Shown here: positions 27,774 to 37,268 of the stretch, piece after piece
Layout: every line of letters begins with the position of its first letter
Numbering within the stretch: position 1 is the stretch's first letter
NCBI RefSeq assembly: GCF_000190755.2
Contig: NZ_JH109152.1
Location: 496,001 to 560,000 of the forward strand
Source: Methylobacter tundripaludum SV96
GTDB lineage: Bacteria; Pseudomonadota; Gammaproteobacteria; Methylococcales; Methylomonadaceae
Length of the DNA: 64,000 nucleotides
Reading direction: 5' to 3'
Notes under the pieces: generated by a model
What the model saw: only the letters and a program-made list of their open reading frames with translations
Told to the model about the DNA's origin: nothing
Databases searched by the model: none
Position numbers and translations under genes: made by a program

Positions 27774-27802
27774 TCGGGTTACGCTACGCTAACCCGACCT
27801 AC
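27774..27802. repeat. Single REP arm downstream of RAYT
   Basis: TCGGGTTACGCTACGCTAAC then CCGACCTAC, identical to the right arm of the palindrome at 27119-27193. Confidence 0.9.
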
Positions 27803-27895
27803 ACCTTGCAGAATCCGGGGCTTCGTAGCGTTCGTGGCCGTTCAGGTTGTTCGGCAAGTATTGAGCGTGAATTACACATTAAATTAGGTACTTAT

Positions 27896-28432
27896 ATGCA
27901 AACATTAAAAAAACAATTAAAACAAAATCTGACTTTGATTTTTTTCAGTACTCTGCTTTTAGCTTTACACCCTGCAATGGCAGCAACAGACCAAGCAGAT
28001 CAAGAAAAACTCCTCAGAGCGCGTGTAAAGAGCCATCAGCAAGATACAGATCACGCAGCCCATCTAACCCCTATAGATAAGAGTCTGGAGTTTCATGGCG
28101 TTTTTTACGGATATCTTCCTTGCAACGATTGCGATGGCATTAAAGCGACACTGTCGTTAAAACAAAATAACAATTATCTGTTGGTGACACAGCCTGCAAG
28201 AGATTCCTCAAGGGAGTTTTATGAAAAAGGAAAATATAGTTGGAATGATGAAACCCATACCGTTGTTTTAACACCGCGTAACGAACCAACCCCACGGCAA
28301 TATCATATTGAAGATGAAGGGACGCTCATTCAGCTTAACAGTGATGGAGCGAGGATGGCAGCCGGCCTGGCAGATCGCTACACTTTACGCAGAAGCGATA
28401 CGGTAAAGTCACGTGAGGTACATATTCACTAG
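27896..28432 (+). CDS. NlpE-like periplasmic protein
   Basis: 178 residues from the ATG at 27896, which gives a signal peptide (TLIFFSTLLLALHPAMAA). The mature part has FHGVFYGYLPCNDCDGIKAT, the NlpE N-terminal CxxC pattern, and later beta strands (GKYSWNDETHTVVLTPRNE). Unlike E. coli NlpE there is no lipobox cysteine, so it is probably soluble. NlpE links copper or surface stress to Cpx; a similar role here is only inference. It lies among mobile repeats. Confidence 0.8.
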   Translation: MQTLKKQLKQNLTLIFFSTLLLALHPAMAATDQADQEKLLRARVKSHQQDTDHAAHLTPIDKSLEFHGVFYGYLPCNDCDGIKATLSLKQNNNYLLVTQPARDSSREFYEKGKYSWNDETHTVVLTPRNEPTPRQYHIEDEGTLIQLNSDGARMAAGLADRYTLRRSDTVKSREVHIH

Positions 28433-28531
28433 GATGAATATTGGGTAGTACGGAAGAAAAAACCGCTCCGCCATCCCCATCGCTCATCGCCGGCGAGGTG
28501 TCAGGCAACGCCATTACGCAGAACATGTTTA

Positions 28532-28630
28532 GGATTGCAATTCCGTCCCTAACGTTTCTGCGCTGTCTGAGTTAAGCGGCTACATTTAACAGACGCAAAC
28601 CGCTTCGAACAGGGCATAGCTCCGTCCATC
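28532..28630. repeat. Dispersed repeat family A, diverged copy
   Basis: CCGTCCCTAACGTTTCTGCG, CTGTCTGAGTTAAGCGGC, GCAAACCGCTTCGAACAGGG and GCTCCGTCCATCTG. It adjoins the second RAYT remnant. Confidence 0.65.
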
Positions 28631-28636
28631 TGCCGA

Positions 28637-28747
28637 TGTTGCAGCAAGCAATTTGGTAAGGAGCTGCGAAGCCGGATTGGCCGATGACCAAGGCCCATGT
28701 TTAGGACGGGCAACATAATCTTTTCGTACTGGATTTTTCTGGATATA
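28637..28747 (-). pseudogene. Second RAYT C-terminal remnant
   Basis: Reads YIQKNPVRKDYVARPKHGPW then SSANPASQLLTKLLAA, clearly related to the remnant at 26817 (YIHENPVRKGYVARPEHWLW, SSANSASPLLTKLFA). Only about 37 residues survive. Confidence 0.7.
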
Positions 28748-28840
28748 GCCGGGCAGATGGACAGGTCTTGCACGGTTACACATAACAGTTTTTTAAAGTC
28801 TAATCTGCAAGCCCCGGTTTTTTTCAAATAAACATTATTA

Positions 28841-28976
28841 ACTGATGTTACGCACTGTCGATTACAGTCGCGAAAAAGATAGACCGCAGATTGCCAAATC
28901 ATTGTCCGACAAGATCTTGTTCCCGCCGCCGTAGGGCCTGCCACTTCACCTGTTACGGACTATGCGTAACATCCGT
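28841..28976. mobile_element. Short MITE-like element related to that at 7211
   Basis: Ends ACTGATGTTACGCA (28841-28854) and TGCGTAACATCCGT (28963-28976), the same terminal inverted repeats as the 321-bp element with one mismatch. The 136-bp unit has a different interior (GTCGATTACAGTCGCG). No clear target duplication. Confidence 0.65.
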
Positions 28977-29455
28977 TTTTTAATAAAAATTGATAATGTC
29001 AGTTCGACAAAGACCCCACTAAAGAAACTCCATCATGCTTTCGAATTCATAACAAAAAAAGTTTCGTCGGTGCAGGTTAATCGGTATGCGCACAAAAATG
29101 ATGCGCTTATCTAAAATAATCAAACAAGCCAGGTTTAATGTTATTGCTTATAACTAATTGAATTTTATTGGTAAAAAGTTAATGTAATTTGTGTGTTAAT
29201 TTTGGCGCAGCATTTGCTTTTGTATTTTAGGGAGCCCCTGAAAATTGAATTACGCCAATATGAAATTCAGAAGTTCATCGATGTAAGTCAGCCCGAACAG
29301 GGTGTTTTTTAGAAGCTTCCTGTAATGTCATGAAATCTTAAACAAACCGTCATCTCTTTGACAGAGATAAGTTTTATTCTGTATCTGAAAAGAAAAAACA
29401 CCATTTACGCGGAAAATTTGCGTTTTTTTACATGATTTCTCCAGGAGAATAAAAA
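28977..29455. other. AT-rich non-coding stretch upstream of 29456
   Basis: No coding frame, strong hairpin or known RNA seen. AT-rich; it probably holds the promoter and a long leader of the next gene, whose ribosome site CCAGGAGAA is strong. Confidence 0.4.
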
Positions 29456-29725
29456 ATGAATCCACTCTATTTTATCCAAAAAGAACTCAGCGCAGCATGG
29501 GGTGAGGTTAACCGCCCACTATTTCCGGAGGGCTCTGAGAATGAATATTTTTATACGGAACTGTTTAACTACTATCATTCACTCCAAGGCAAGACCATCG
29601 ACACGGGGAGCGGTGAGTCGTTATTTCCAATAATGATTGATAACGCCCATTCCATTAATGGGGAGCCGGCTAAGAAGGGCATTGCGCCTCTTTTCGAAGC
29701 CCAACAACCGTGCTGGGGATTTTGA
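29456..29725 (+). CDS. Small soluble protein, unrecognised
   Basis: 89 residues (MNPLYFIQKELSAAWGEVNR), acidic and rich in aromatic residues, no signal peptide or membrane helix. The ATG follows AGGAGA at a good distance and a terminator-like stem follows the gene, so it is likely real. No family recognised. Confidence 0.6.
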   Translation: MNPLYFIQKELSAAWGEVNRPLFPEGSENEYFYTELFNYYHSLQGKTIDTGSGESLFPIMIDNAHSINGEPAKKGIAPLFEAQQPCWGF

Positions 29726-29789
29726 TTCCTAAGATGGATTATCTGTTGGAGTGCTTTAAAATAGCCTTGTCATTCAGGTGTTTGTAAAT

Positions 29790-29840
29790 GGGGCGCGATG
29801 TATTCGCTACGTAGCTGAGCTAATTAAGCGCCCCGTTTTT
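29790..29840 (+). terminator. Terminator-like stem with T-run
   Basis: GGGGCGC (29790-29796) pairs with GCGCCCC (29828-29834), followed by GTTTTT. The loop is long (31 bases), so efficiency is uncertain. It would serve the 29456 gene. Confidence 0.45.
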
Positions 29841-29846
29841 CCTCAA

Positions 29847-30239
29847 TCAATTCTCTTCCTGTTCCGGACTTTCGGCTTTGAACAGCTCGGAGATGAGCTC
29901 AAGATGGGCCGTTAATTGTGGTATCTCAGGAATTCCCCAAGCTTTTCCTGTGATGCGGGATAGTAAGTTATTCAACCAGATCCGGTTCGATTGCGCTTGT
30001 TGAATGATTAATTGGTAGGATCCCTCATCATTAACAATGGCAAAATCTTCGATCCAAACTTCAATCGTTTCAGATTCACCGACGAGCTGAATTTGAACGT
30101 ATGCTTTTCGCGCTTCGAGGTCAAAATTAAAATCTGTTAATTCTGCAATGCCCTTCAGTATTATATTTGCCACCCATATAACCATCATGTTAGGTGTCCA
30201 TTTTATTGCCATTTTTATTAAACTGGTTTTAAAGCTCAT
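29847..30239 (-). CDS. Conserved-looking protein with N-terminal hydrophobic helix, unrecognised
   Basis: 130 residues. Residues about 10-35 are hydrophobic (MMVIWVANIILKGIAELTDF) and could lie in or on the membrane; the rest is a beta then alpha soluble part (RKAYVQIQLVGESETIEVWI). Convergent with the 29456 gene. No family recognised. Confidence 0.6.
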   Translation of the reverse strand: MSFKTSLIKMAIKWTPNMMVIWVANIILKGIAELTDFNFDLEARKAYVQIQLVGESETIEVWIEDFAIVNDEGSYQLIIQQAQSNRIWLNNLLSRITGKAWGIPEIPQLTAHLELISELFKAESPEQEEN

Positions 30240-30599
30240 TTTTATCCTTTATCAGTTACGTGGTAAGTTTTCTAATCTAATTGTTGTTTGCTTTGGTCGT
30301 TAAGTACAACCAAAAAATGTCATCAAACTACCTGCTTAATTCTATTTTGTCAGCAAAAATTCGCCAGTTTGTCATTATCTACGTACGGTTTTTTCGGGTA
30401 ATGCCCAAAAACATTTGCTGTGGGGCAGGTTGACTTTGCCTGTCTATATTTTCAAGTCACTGATTTTTAGCGCGTTTGTGAGGATTGTATTTAAATCAAT
30501 AGCTGTAATCCGTGCAATATGATTGACTCATTATCATTGGATTGCAGCATTTAGCCGGTAACCCATATTACAAATAATGCCGATATTTTTCGGCCTGTC

Positions 30600-30636
30600 A
30601 CATTACTGTAATGAATCTGTCTCATTACTGTAATGA
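30600..30636. promoter_or_regulatory. Two palindromic operator candidates upstream of the EAL-GGDEF gene
   Basis: CATTACTGTAATGA occurs at 30601-30614 and again within TCATTACTGTAATGA at 30622-30636. Each is TCATTAC-N-GTAATGA or nearly so, and the two are spaced 22 bp apart, two helical turns. They lie 49-85 bp upstream of the start codon. Binding protein unknown. Confidence 0.6.
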
Positions 30637-30684
30637 ACTTGTCATATTCTGATCAAATACATTTGCGATTAGCCGGAATATTAC

Positions 30685-32481
30685 ATGTCAATCTTATACG
30701 ATGAACTAACCAAAATTCTCCATGGCAAGCAATTGACGCCTCATTTTCAGCCTATTGTTTCTTTATATAAAAAGAAAATCATGGGCTACGAAGCCTTAAT
30801 TCGCGGCCCTTCCGATAGTCCACTGCACAGTCCGTTTAATTTGTTCGATACGGCTGAACGTTTCGATTTAAGCACAAAACTCGAATACATCTGCCGGGAA
30901 GTCACCATAAAACGCTACGCGAGCTTGGATGTCAAAGAAAAGCTGTTTATTAACGTAAGTCCTTCCGTGCTGCTGCAACCGGATTTTAAAAAAGGGGAGA
31001 CGCTTAAACTTCTGGATCAGTTCGGTGTCGATCCCCGTTCTGTCGTTATCGAGTTAACAGAACACCAACCCACGGATGACTTTCAATTAATGCGTGAAGC
31101 GATCATCCACTATAGAAAGATGGGTTTTGAGATAGCCATTGATGACCTGGGCGCGGGCTACTCGGGATTAAGGCTCTGGTCGGAATTACAGCCTGAATAC
31201 GTAAAAATAGACATGCACTTTATTCAGGGCATCCATAACGATCCTATCAAACTTAATTTTGTTCGATCCATTCAAAATATTGCCAGCTCTCTTAATTGCA
31301 ATGTTATCGCTGAAGGTATCGAAACAGAAGATGAATTTAAAGTCGTAGAACAACTTGGCATTACTCATGCGCAGGGCTATTACTTTGCCCGGCCCACGGC
31401 TATTCCTTTAGAGAAAGTCAATAAGTCATTATTTGTTGTCAGCACCCAACCCAGCCAATTTAACGCTACGAAAGCGGCTCATATCGCTAAATTTATAACG
31501 CCTGTTTCATCGGAAACCGCTATCAGCGAAGTCATGAATTTGTTCCATCATGACAGTGACTTAACCATTCTGCCGTTGGTTGATGACAATGTGGCTTCAG
31601 GGGTTATTTTTCGCGACCACTTCCTATTTAAATTGTTTTCAAGTCGCTATGGCATTGAATTGTATGGAAAGAAGCCCATAAAAACGTTTGTAGACAAAAC
31701 GCCGTTAAGTTTCGATCAAAACACCGCCATAGAATTAGTCAGTAAACAGCTGACATCAACAATGCGAAACGATCAGGCTTTTATCATTACCAATGACGGC
31801 GAATATACGGGCATAGGAACGATACTGAAATTGCTTGAAGAAATTACCCGTCAACAAATTCACAATGCCAAACACGCTAATCCTCTTACCTTGTTGCCGG
31901 GTAGCGTCCCGATCAATGATCAGATCGATCAATTATTGGCAACCAAAGTACCTTTCAGTTTCGGTTATTTCGATCTGGATCACTTCAAACCTTTTAATGA
32001 CGTTTATGGCTACAGTGCGGGCGACGATATTATTAAAGCAGTCGCCAATACACTGGCTCAACACATTCCCGCCGAGAGCGGTCTGGTTGGTCACATCGGC
32101 GGAGATGATTTTATAGTCATTTTTACCGGTAATGACTGGTTAAAGTGCTGTGAAAATATTTTGAACGACTTTAAAAAAGCCGTTCCACATTACTACAAAG
32201 ATGAAGATATAAAAACAGGCGGTATTCATGCTGAAAACAGGACGGGAGAAAAATGTTTTTTTCCGTTGATAAGCCTGTCGGTGGGCCTGGTAGACTCGGT
32301 TTCAACCAGTCAGTGTCAATCGCATGTCGATATAGCCGATTTGGCATCCGAAGCAAAAAAACAGGCCAAAAAGATTGAAGGGAACAGTTTTTTTATTAAC
32401 CACAGAATGGCGACAAAAAGTCAGGAAAACCTTCAATCCTTTGCGCATAAATCAGTCGTAAAGCTGCATGCGGTTAATTAA
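30685..32481 (+). CDS. EAL-CBS-GGDEF cyclic di-GMP enzyme
   Basis: 598 residues, no membrane segment. The EAL domain comes first (about 5-250) with YEALIRG (about 35), DDLGAGYSGL (about 152) and EGIETEDEF, all catalytic positions present, so phosphodiesterase activity is likely. A CBS-pair-like region follows (about 268-400: KFITPVSSETAISEVMNLF). The GGDEF domain has GYFDLDHFKPFND and the motif GGDDF (472-476), a permitted variant. Both activities are possible. It lies just before a chemoreceptor gene and may connect c-di-GMP with motility or attachment. Confidence 0.9.
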   Translation: MSILYDELTKILHGKQLTPHFQPIVSLYKKKIMGYEALIRGPSDSPLHSPFNLFDTAERFDLSTKLEYICREVTIKRYASLDVKEKLFINVSPSVLLQPDFKKGETLKLLDQFGVDPRSVVIELTEHQPTDDFQLMREAIIHYRKMGFEIAIDDLGAGYSGLRLWSELQPEYVKIDMHFIQGIHNDPIKLNFVRSIQNIASSLNCNVIAEGIETEDEFKVVEQLGITHAQGYYFARPTAIPLEKVNKSLFVVSTQPSQFNATKAAHIAKFITPVSSETAISEVMNLFHHDSDLTILPLVDDNVASGVIFRDHFLFKLFSSRYGIELYGKKPIKTFVDKTPLSFDQNTAIELVSKQLTSTMRNDQAFIITNDGEYTGIGTILKLLEEITRQQIHNAKHANPLTLLPGSVPINDQIDQLLATKVPFSFGYFDLDHFKPFNDVYGYSAGDDIIKAVANTLAQHIPAESGLVGHIGGDDFIVIFTGNDWLKCCENILNDFKKAVPHYYKDEDIKTGGIHAENRTGEKCFFPLISLSVGLVDSVSTSQCQSHVDIADLASEAKKQAKKIEGNSFFINHRMATKSQENLQSFAHKSVVKLHAVN

Positions 32482-32564
32482 CCCTTAAAAGAGAGGCATC
32501 TAATTTCTTCTTATTTCCAGGACAGCGTGGAAACTAATAAGTAACATCTAAAAAGGCTCTTAAA

Positions 32565-34952
32565 ATGTTTGGTTATATAAGCTTCAAAGTCCGCATAGTG
32601 CTTGGTTTTCTTGCCATCATCAGTTTGATGATAGGCATTGTTGCTGTGGTTTTGTTTAATTTTTCCCAGACTCAGCGCGACGTGGCGAAAGTGGATGATA
32701 CTTTTTTGCCCAATGCGCTGCTGGCAGAGCGAATGGCGATTTATACCTTACAGGTACAGCAACTTTTTACCCAGGTTTCACTCAACCAGGACCCGGATGG
32801 TTATCAGGATGCGCAAAGAGCGGCCGAAGACTTTAAACAGGGCATCGCACAGTTTCGGGAGCGCTTGGCTGGAGAAAGCCCGGTAAAAATAACGACCGAA
32901 CCGTCCGCCATTAAGAGCGGCAGTGATGCTGTGGGGAATAAGGCGGCTTCGTCCGCAGCAAAACTGAAAGAATTGGCGGCTCTTGAGGCCGGTTTCGACT
33001 GGTATTACAGCGAAGGCAAGCGCATGACCACGGTCTATAAGGCCGAGGGCGCCGATGCGGGCAATCCGGTCATGAAGGATTTCAATAAATTAGCGAAAAA
33101 CCTACGAACACAACTGAATAGAATTAAAAATCAGGAAGTGAACGACGCAAAAAACAATACCCATGCCATTACTGAGTCAACCCGGCATGCATCCAAGATC
33201 ATGCTCGTCATTTCTTTGACCGGCATCGGTTTAGGGCTAGGCATTGCCATCTACTTGACACGTTATCTAAGCAAGCAATTGGGCATTGATCCTTACTTTG
33301 CAAAAGGGATTGCCATGGAAATTGCCGAGGGCAATTTGACTCAGGATATTCGGGTTAATGAGAAAGACAGCAGCAGTTTGTTATATGCGATGAAACACAT
33401 GCAGCAACAACTGTTGGAGCGCATAACGGCAGAACGCAAAGCGGCTGACGAAACCCTGCGCGTCAAGATTGCGCTGGACAACGTCAGCACCGGTGTCATG
33501 ATTGCCGATAACGACCGCAACATCATTTACGTTAATCAAGAAGTGATCAATATACTCGGCAAGGCCGAAATGGAAATCAGTCGGCAGTTGTCAAAGTTCT
33601 CGATTGAGAATCTGGTCGGCACCAACATGGATGATTTTCACGAAAAACCTTCGCATCAGGCAAAAATGCTCACCTCTTTAACCGGCAACTATGAGGCCGC
33701 CATGATAGTGGGCGGCCGTTCGATGGTCGTGATCGCCAACCCGGTAATCAACGCGCAGGGCCAACGACTGGGCACGGTGGCCGAATGGCACGACCGCACC
33801 GAAGAGGTAATCGCGGAGAATGAAGTCGCCATTATTGTGGAAGCCGCTGCCAGTGGCGATTTCAGTATGCGTTTCGATCTGGACGGCAAGGACGGTTTTT
33901 TGCGTCATCTGGGTGGCGATATTAACCAGCTTATGCAAACCAGCGAAACCAGCCTTAATGAAGTCGTGCGCGTACTCAATGCGCTGTCCCGTGGCGACCT
34001 GACCGAAACCATCAGCAACGATTATTCAGGTATCTTTGGTCAGCTTAAAAATGACTCCAATACCACGGTAGAAAAACTTAAAGACATTATCAGTCAAATC
34101 AAGGAGGCCACTGACGGCATTAACACCGGAACCAAAGAAATCGCTTCGGGCAATAATGACTTGTCACACCGCACCGAACAGCAAGCCGCCAGTTTGGAAC
34201 AAACCGCCGCCAGCATGGAAGAACTGACTTCCGCCGTGCAGCACAATGCCAAAAACGCCCAGCATGCCAACCAGCTCGCCGTTGATGCATCCAACATCGC
34301 GGGCAAAGGTGTTGAAGTGGTCGGTCAAGTCGTCATGACCATGGATGACATTAATGAATCGTCACGCAAAATCGGGGACATTATCTCGGTGATCGACGAC
34401 ATCGCTTTCCAGACCAACATACTTGCCCTCAATGCTGCGGTAGAAGCCGCCCGCGCCGGCGAACAAGGCCGGGGCTTTGCCGTTGTAGCCGTAGAGGTGC
34501 GCAACCTTGCGCAACGCGCCGCGACGGCTGCCGGAGAAATTAAAGACCTGATTAGCGATTCGGTAGATAAAGTCTCGGACGGCAGTAAGCTGGTTACCCA
34601 GGCCGGGCTGACTATGGAAGAAATTGTCGCCTCCATCCGTGGCGTTACCGATATGATGGCCGAAATCACCGCCGCCTCATCTGAACAAAGTTCCGGCATC
34701 GAACAAGTTAATCAAGCTATCGCCCAAATGGACGATGTAACTCAACAAAATGCCGCCTTGGTAGAACAAGCCGCGGCAGCGGCGGAATCGTTGGAAGAAC
34801 AGGCGCAAAACCTGGTGATCACGGTGAGCGGTTTTAAGGTGGATGACAGTGCGGCCGGTTCTTGCCGTTTTATCCCGCATTCGACAATACCCGCAGCCCA
34901 GCATAAAACGCCACGGGTGACAGTCGGTTCCGGCGACTGGGAAGCGTTTTAG
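32565..34952 (+). CDS. Methyl-accepting chemotaxis protein with PAS domain
   Basis: 795 residues. Membrane helices at about 10-32 and 208-232 enclose a roughly 175-residue periplasmic sensor. HAMP-like and PAS segments follow ([20 protein letters not shown] from about 300), then the signalling domain with its conserved tip [20 protein letters not shown] and [20 protein letters not shown] (about 610-645). The C-terminus ends DWEAF, like the CheR/CheB tether pentapeptide NWETF. It carries chemotaxis signals to CheA/CheW; ligand unknown. Confidence 0.95.
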   Translation: MFGYISFKVRIVLGFLAIISLMIGIVAVVLFNFSQTQRDVAKVDDTFLPNALLAERMAIYTLQVQQLFTQVSLNQDPDGYQDAQRAAEDFKQGIAQFRERLAGESPVKITTEPSAIKSGSDAVGNKAASSAAKLKELAALEAGFDWYYSEGKRMTTVYKAEGADAGNPVMKDFNKLAKNLRTQLNRIKNQEVNDAKNNTHAITESTRHASKIMLVISLTGIGLGLGIAIYLTRYLSKQLGIDPYFAKGIAMEIAEGNLTQDIRVNEKDSSSLLYAMKHMQQQLLERITAERKAADETLRVKIALDNVSTGVMIADNDRNIIYVNQEVINILGKAEMEISRQLSKFSIENLVGTNMDDFHEKPSHQAKMLTSLTGNYEAAMIVGGRSMVVIANPVINAQGQRLGTVAEWHDRTEEVIAENEVAIIVEAAASGDFSMRFDLDGKDGFLRHLGGDINQLMQTSETSLNEVVRVLNALSRGDLTETISNDYSGIFGQLKNDSNTTVEKLKDIISQIKEATDGINTGTKEIASGNNDLSHRTEQQAASLEQTAASMEELTSAVQHNAKNAQHANQLAVDASNIAGKGVEVVGQVVMTMDDINESSRKIGDIISVIDDIAFQTNILALNAAVEAARAGEQGRGFAVVAVEVRNLAQRAATAAGEIKDLISDSVDKVSDGSKLVTQAGLTMEEIVASIRGVTDMMAEITAASSEQSSGIEQVNQAIAQMDDVTQQNAALVEQAAAAAESLEEQAQNLVITVSGFKVDDSAAGSCRFIPHSTIPAAQHKTPRVTVGSGDWEAF

Positions 34953-35044
34953 GAAATACACGTCAAGTTTTTACCGAGGATAGCTTGAGCGCCATAATCC
35001 AGTATACTTTGTAGCGACAACACTATGAATTAGTAGGAGGATTT

Positions 35045-35566
35045 ATGAATCGCACAATTGTATTTACGGTACTGCTAGCCTTCAGCGGTTTTGCACTTAC
35101 CGGTTGCGAGCAAGAGAAAAAAACGGCAAAAGTGAGTCAAGCCGTGGTAAAAAAATATGCCCAAGCGACTGTTTTAGAGGGTGTGGTCAGCAATGACAAG
35201 GGCGTGATTAGAACCGGCACGGTGGAAGTGGCCGATGAAAACGGCCATTCAATTGCCCATGCGGCTGTGGATAACGGTCGTTACAGCGTAGAAGTTCCTG
35301 CCAATACGGTTTTACCGATTCTGTTGACGTTTTCTTCCGAGCCGGGCACGGAGAAATTAGTCGCCGCCGTCATTCATGACACGATTACCAAATATGAGAT
35401 TAATCCATCAACCACGGCGATAGCTAAAGCTGCAAAAGCGATGGGCGGTTATACGCATGCCAATATGACCCGCGCGGCGGCAGACACTATACACACTCCC
35501 GATGCCAACAAAACCACAACCGGTTGGCGCGGCGATCCGACTACGCAATACGGCGGTTGGCATTAA
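35045..35566 (+). CDS. Putative lipoprotein, unrecognised
   Basis: 173 residues. The signal MNRTIVFTVLLAFSGFALTG ends in the lipobox LTGC. The body has a beta-sandwich-like segment (GTVEVADENGHSIAHAAVDN then GRYSVEVPA), resembling carboxypeptidase regulatory-like folds. The Gly/Thr-rich C-terminus ends TTQYGGWH. TAGGAGGA precedes the ATG. Outer-membrane or periplasmic anchoring is likely; role unknown. Confidence 0.65.
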   Translation: MNRTIVFTVLLAFSGFALTGCEQEKKTAKVSQAVVKKYAQATVLEGVVSNDKGVIRTGTVEVADENGHSIAHAAVDNGRYSVEVPANTVLPILLTFSSEPGTEKLVAAVIHDTITKYEINPSTTAIAKAAKAMGGYTHANMTRAAADTIHTPDANKTTTGWRGDPTTQYGGWH

Positions 35567-35672
35567 GTCCTTTGACCATTTGACACGTTCGTAGTTCAGC
35601 GCGAGTGGGTCTTTTGCATCATTCCTGGAATCATCGTAATACGCGCCGGTTAAGGTCTTTTCTCTGAATTTA

Positions 35673-35698
35673 ATCGTGCATGATGGATCATGCACGAT
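35673..35698. repeat. Perfect 12-bp hairpin
   Basis: ATCGTGCATGAT, GG, ATCATGCACGAT. Located between the converging lipoprotein and cytochrome genes; no T-run follows. Confidence 0.75.
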
Positions 35699-35744
35699 CC
35701 TCAAGGCTAAGGTACTATCTCTTTAAACCTAAGCGAAATTATCT

Positions 35745-37268
35745 TCACAACGTCTTCAGGTACTCGATAATCGCCATTGCTCCTGCCTTGTCATCCGACC
35801 AATCCAGTTTGAAGGTCTTATCGCCATCCTGGATATTCTTGTCATGGCCGGTATTGCTGAGGGCGGGGGACAAGGCGGTGTTCAACAGGTAGCCCTCTTT
35901 TCGGACGGGGTTGGGCGGGATGTTGGGATCCCAGGAAAATCCGACTTTTTCCTTGTCGAAATCCAGGCGGCTCTTGACGAAATGAGCTGGGCGTTCACTG
36001 GGTACCAGCATATGGTATAGGGTTGGCACTGATCCATTGTGCAGATAAGGTCCCTGCGCCCATATGCCGATTAACGGCAGGGCGTTGTAGCCGTCGTGCC
36101 GCCCGGGTGAGGTCATGGATAATTCCTTTTTGCCTGCCAGGGAAACTCCCTTATAGTCGGCGCAAGGCTGTCCGGGCGTGCCATTCATGTCCACTGTCAG
36201 GGTAGGGGAGCAAACCTTGGTAAAGCTGCTCCGGGCGCCCAGGGTGATCAGGGTGCCTGCTATTTTGGCGCGGCCTAAATGGGTGCCGATATTTCTATAC
36301 ACCTTGCCGTTGTTAGGCTGGTGACAGGCGGCGCAGTTATCGGCAAACAGCGCCTTGCCTTTGTTGGCCAATTCCACGTCAACGGCAAACGGGTACGCGG
36401 GGGAAGGGAGTTTGTCCAGTAACTGGTCGGCAAAGGCGGAAACGCGAACATCGATATTCTCGAAACCGATGGTCAGTTGCGCCGCAATGTTTTTGTATAT
36501 GGGCAAAGGGATATGCCCGTTCCACTGTCCGCCGCCGTTGATCAAGTCGGTCTTGTCCTGATTCCAGCGAGGATTGCGGGTATCCTGATTCCATACCGCC
36601 ATAATGTCGGTTACACCCGCATGGGAGGGTAATGCGAGGGGAGCAAACAGGCCGGTTAGCGGATTATTCTTCAGGGAAAAATAGGCGTTCGCTGCGTTGA
36701 AGGCAATGGCATCTTCGGTGCCGGGGTAGCCTTGCATGATTTCCTGTTTAATTTCCGGATAGATTTTGTTAACGACTATGCCCCAGCCGCGGTAGACCTG
36801 CTCGGCGGTGTGGATGAATTTGGGGATGACGGTACCGGCTTGCTTTTTGAACAGGTCGATCTGGGCTTGTTCGTAGGCGGTATCAAATTTCCGGTTTTCG
36901 TAGCTGTAGTTATGATAAAAAAAGTTTGCGTCTTTTTGGTGGGCGGCATCCAAGGCGGCAAGAAAGGCATCAATGACCAATTTTTGTTGCTTGGCCGGGT
37001 CTGTTTCGTCGCGGTAGATTTTTGCCAAGGTTTGGGTGACTCTCAGGCGGAAGCCGATGACATTAAATTCCGCGTTGATGCCGCCATCCAGGTACTTCAT
37101 GCTGCCGTCATCCAGCCGTACCCGGCCTATGTGGCAACCGCCGCAGGTAAAAGAGGCAAAGTCGATATTGCCTTGCGCCTCTTTCCTTGATAAACCGCTA
37201 AATCCTATCCCTCGTGGCGCGGGATAGCCTACTAGGCGCTCATCATTGAATAAGCCGATCACCTCTAG
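35745..37268 (-). pseudogene. Di-heme cytochrome c, 3' part, split by IS1182-type element
   Basis: About 500 codons with two CxxCH heme sites, CGGCH near the start of this part and CAACHQ further on, and a C-terminal half typical of di-heme peroxidase/MauG-related cytochromes (PLIGIWAQGPYLHNGSVPTL). The 5' part is at 38826-39114. Removing the IS and one CTAG copy joins them as KENF-LEV-IGLFND in frame. The pattern DGIPFIILKLFP then EFWG in the 5' part suggests a RoxA-like subgroup (weak inference). The gene is inactivated as it stands. Confidence 0.8.
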
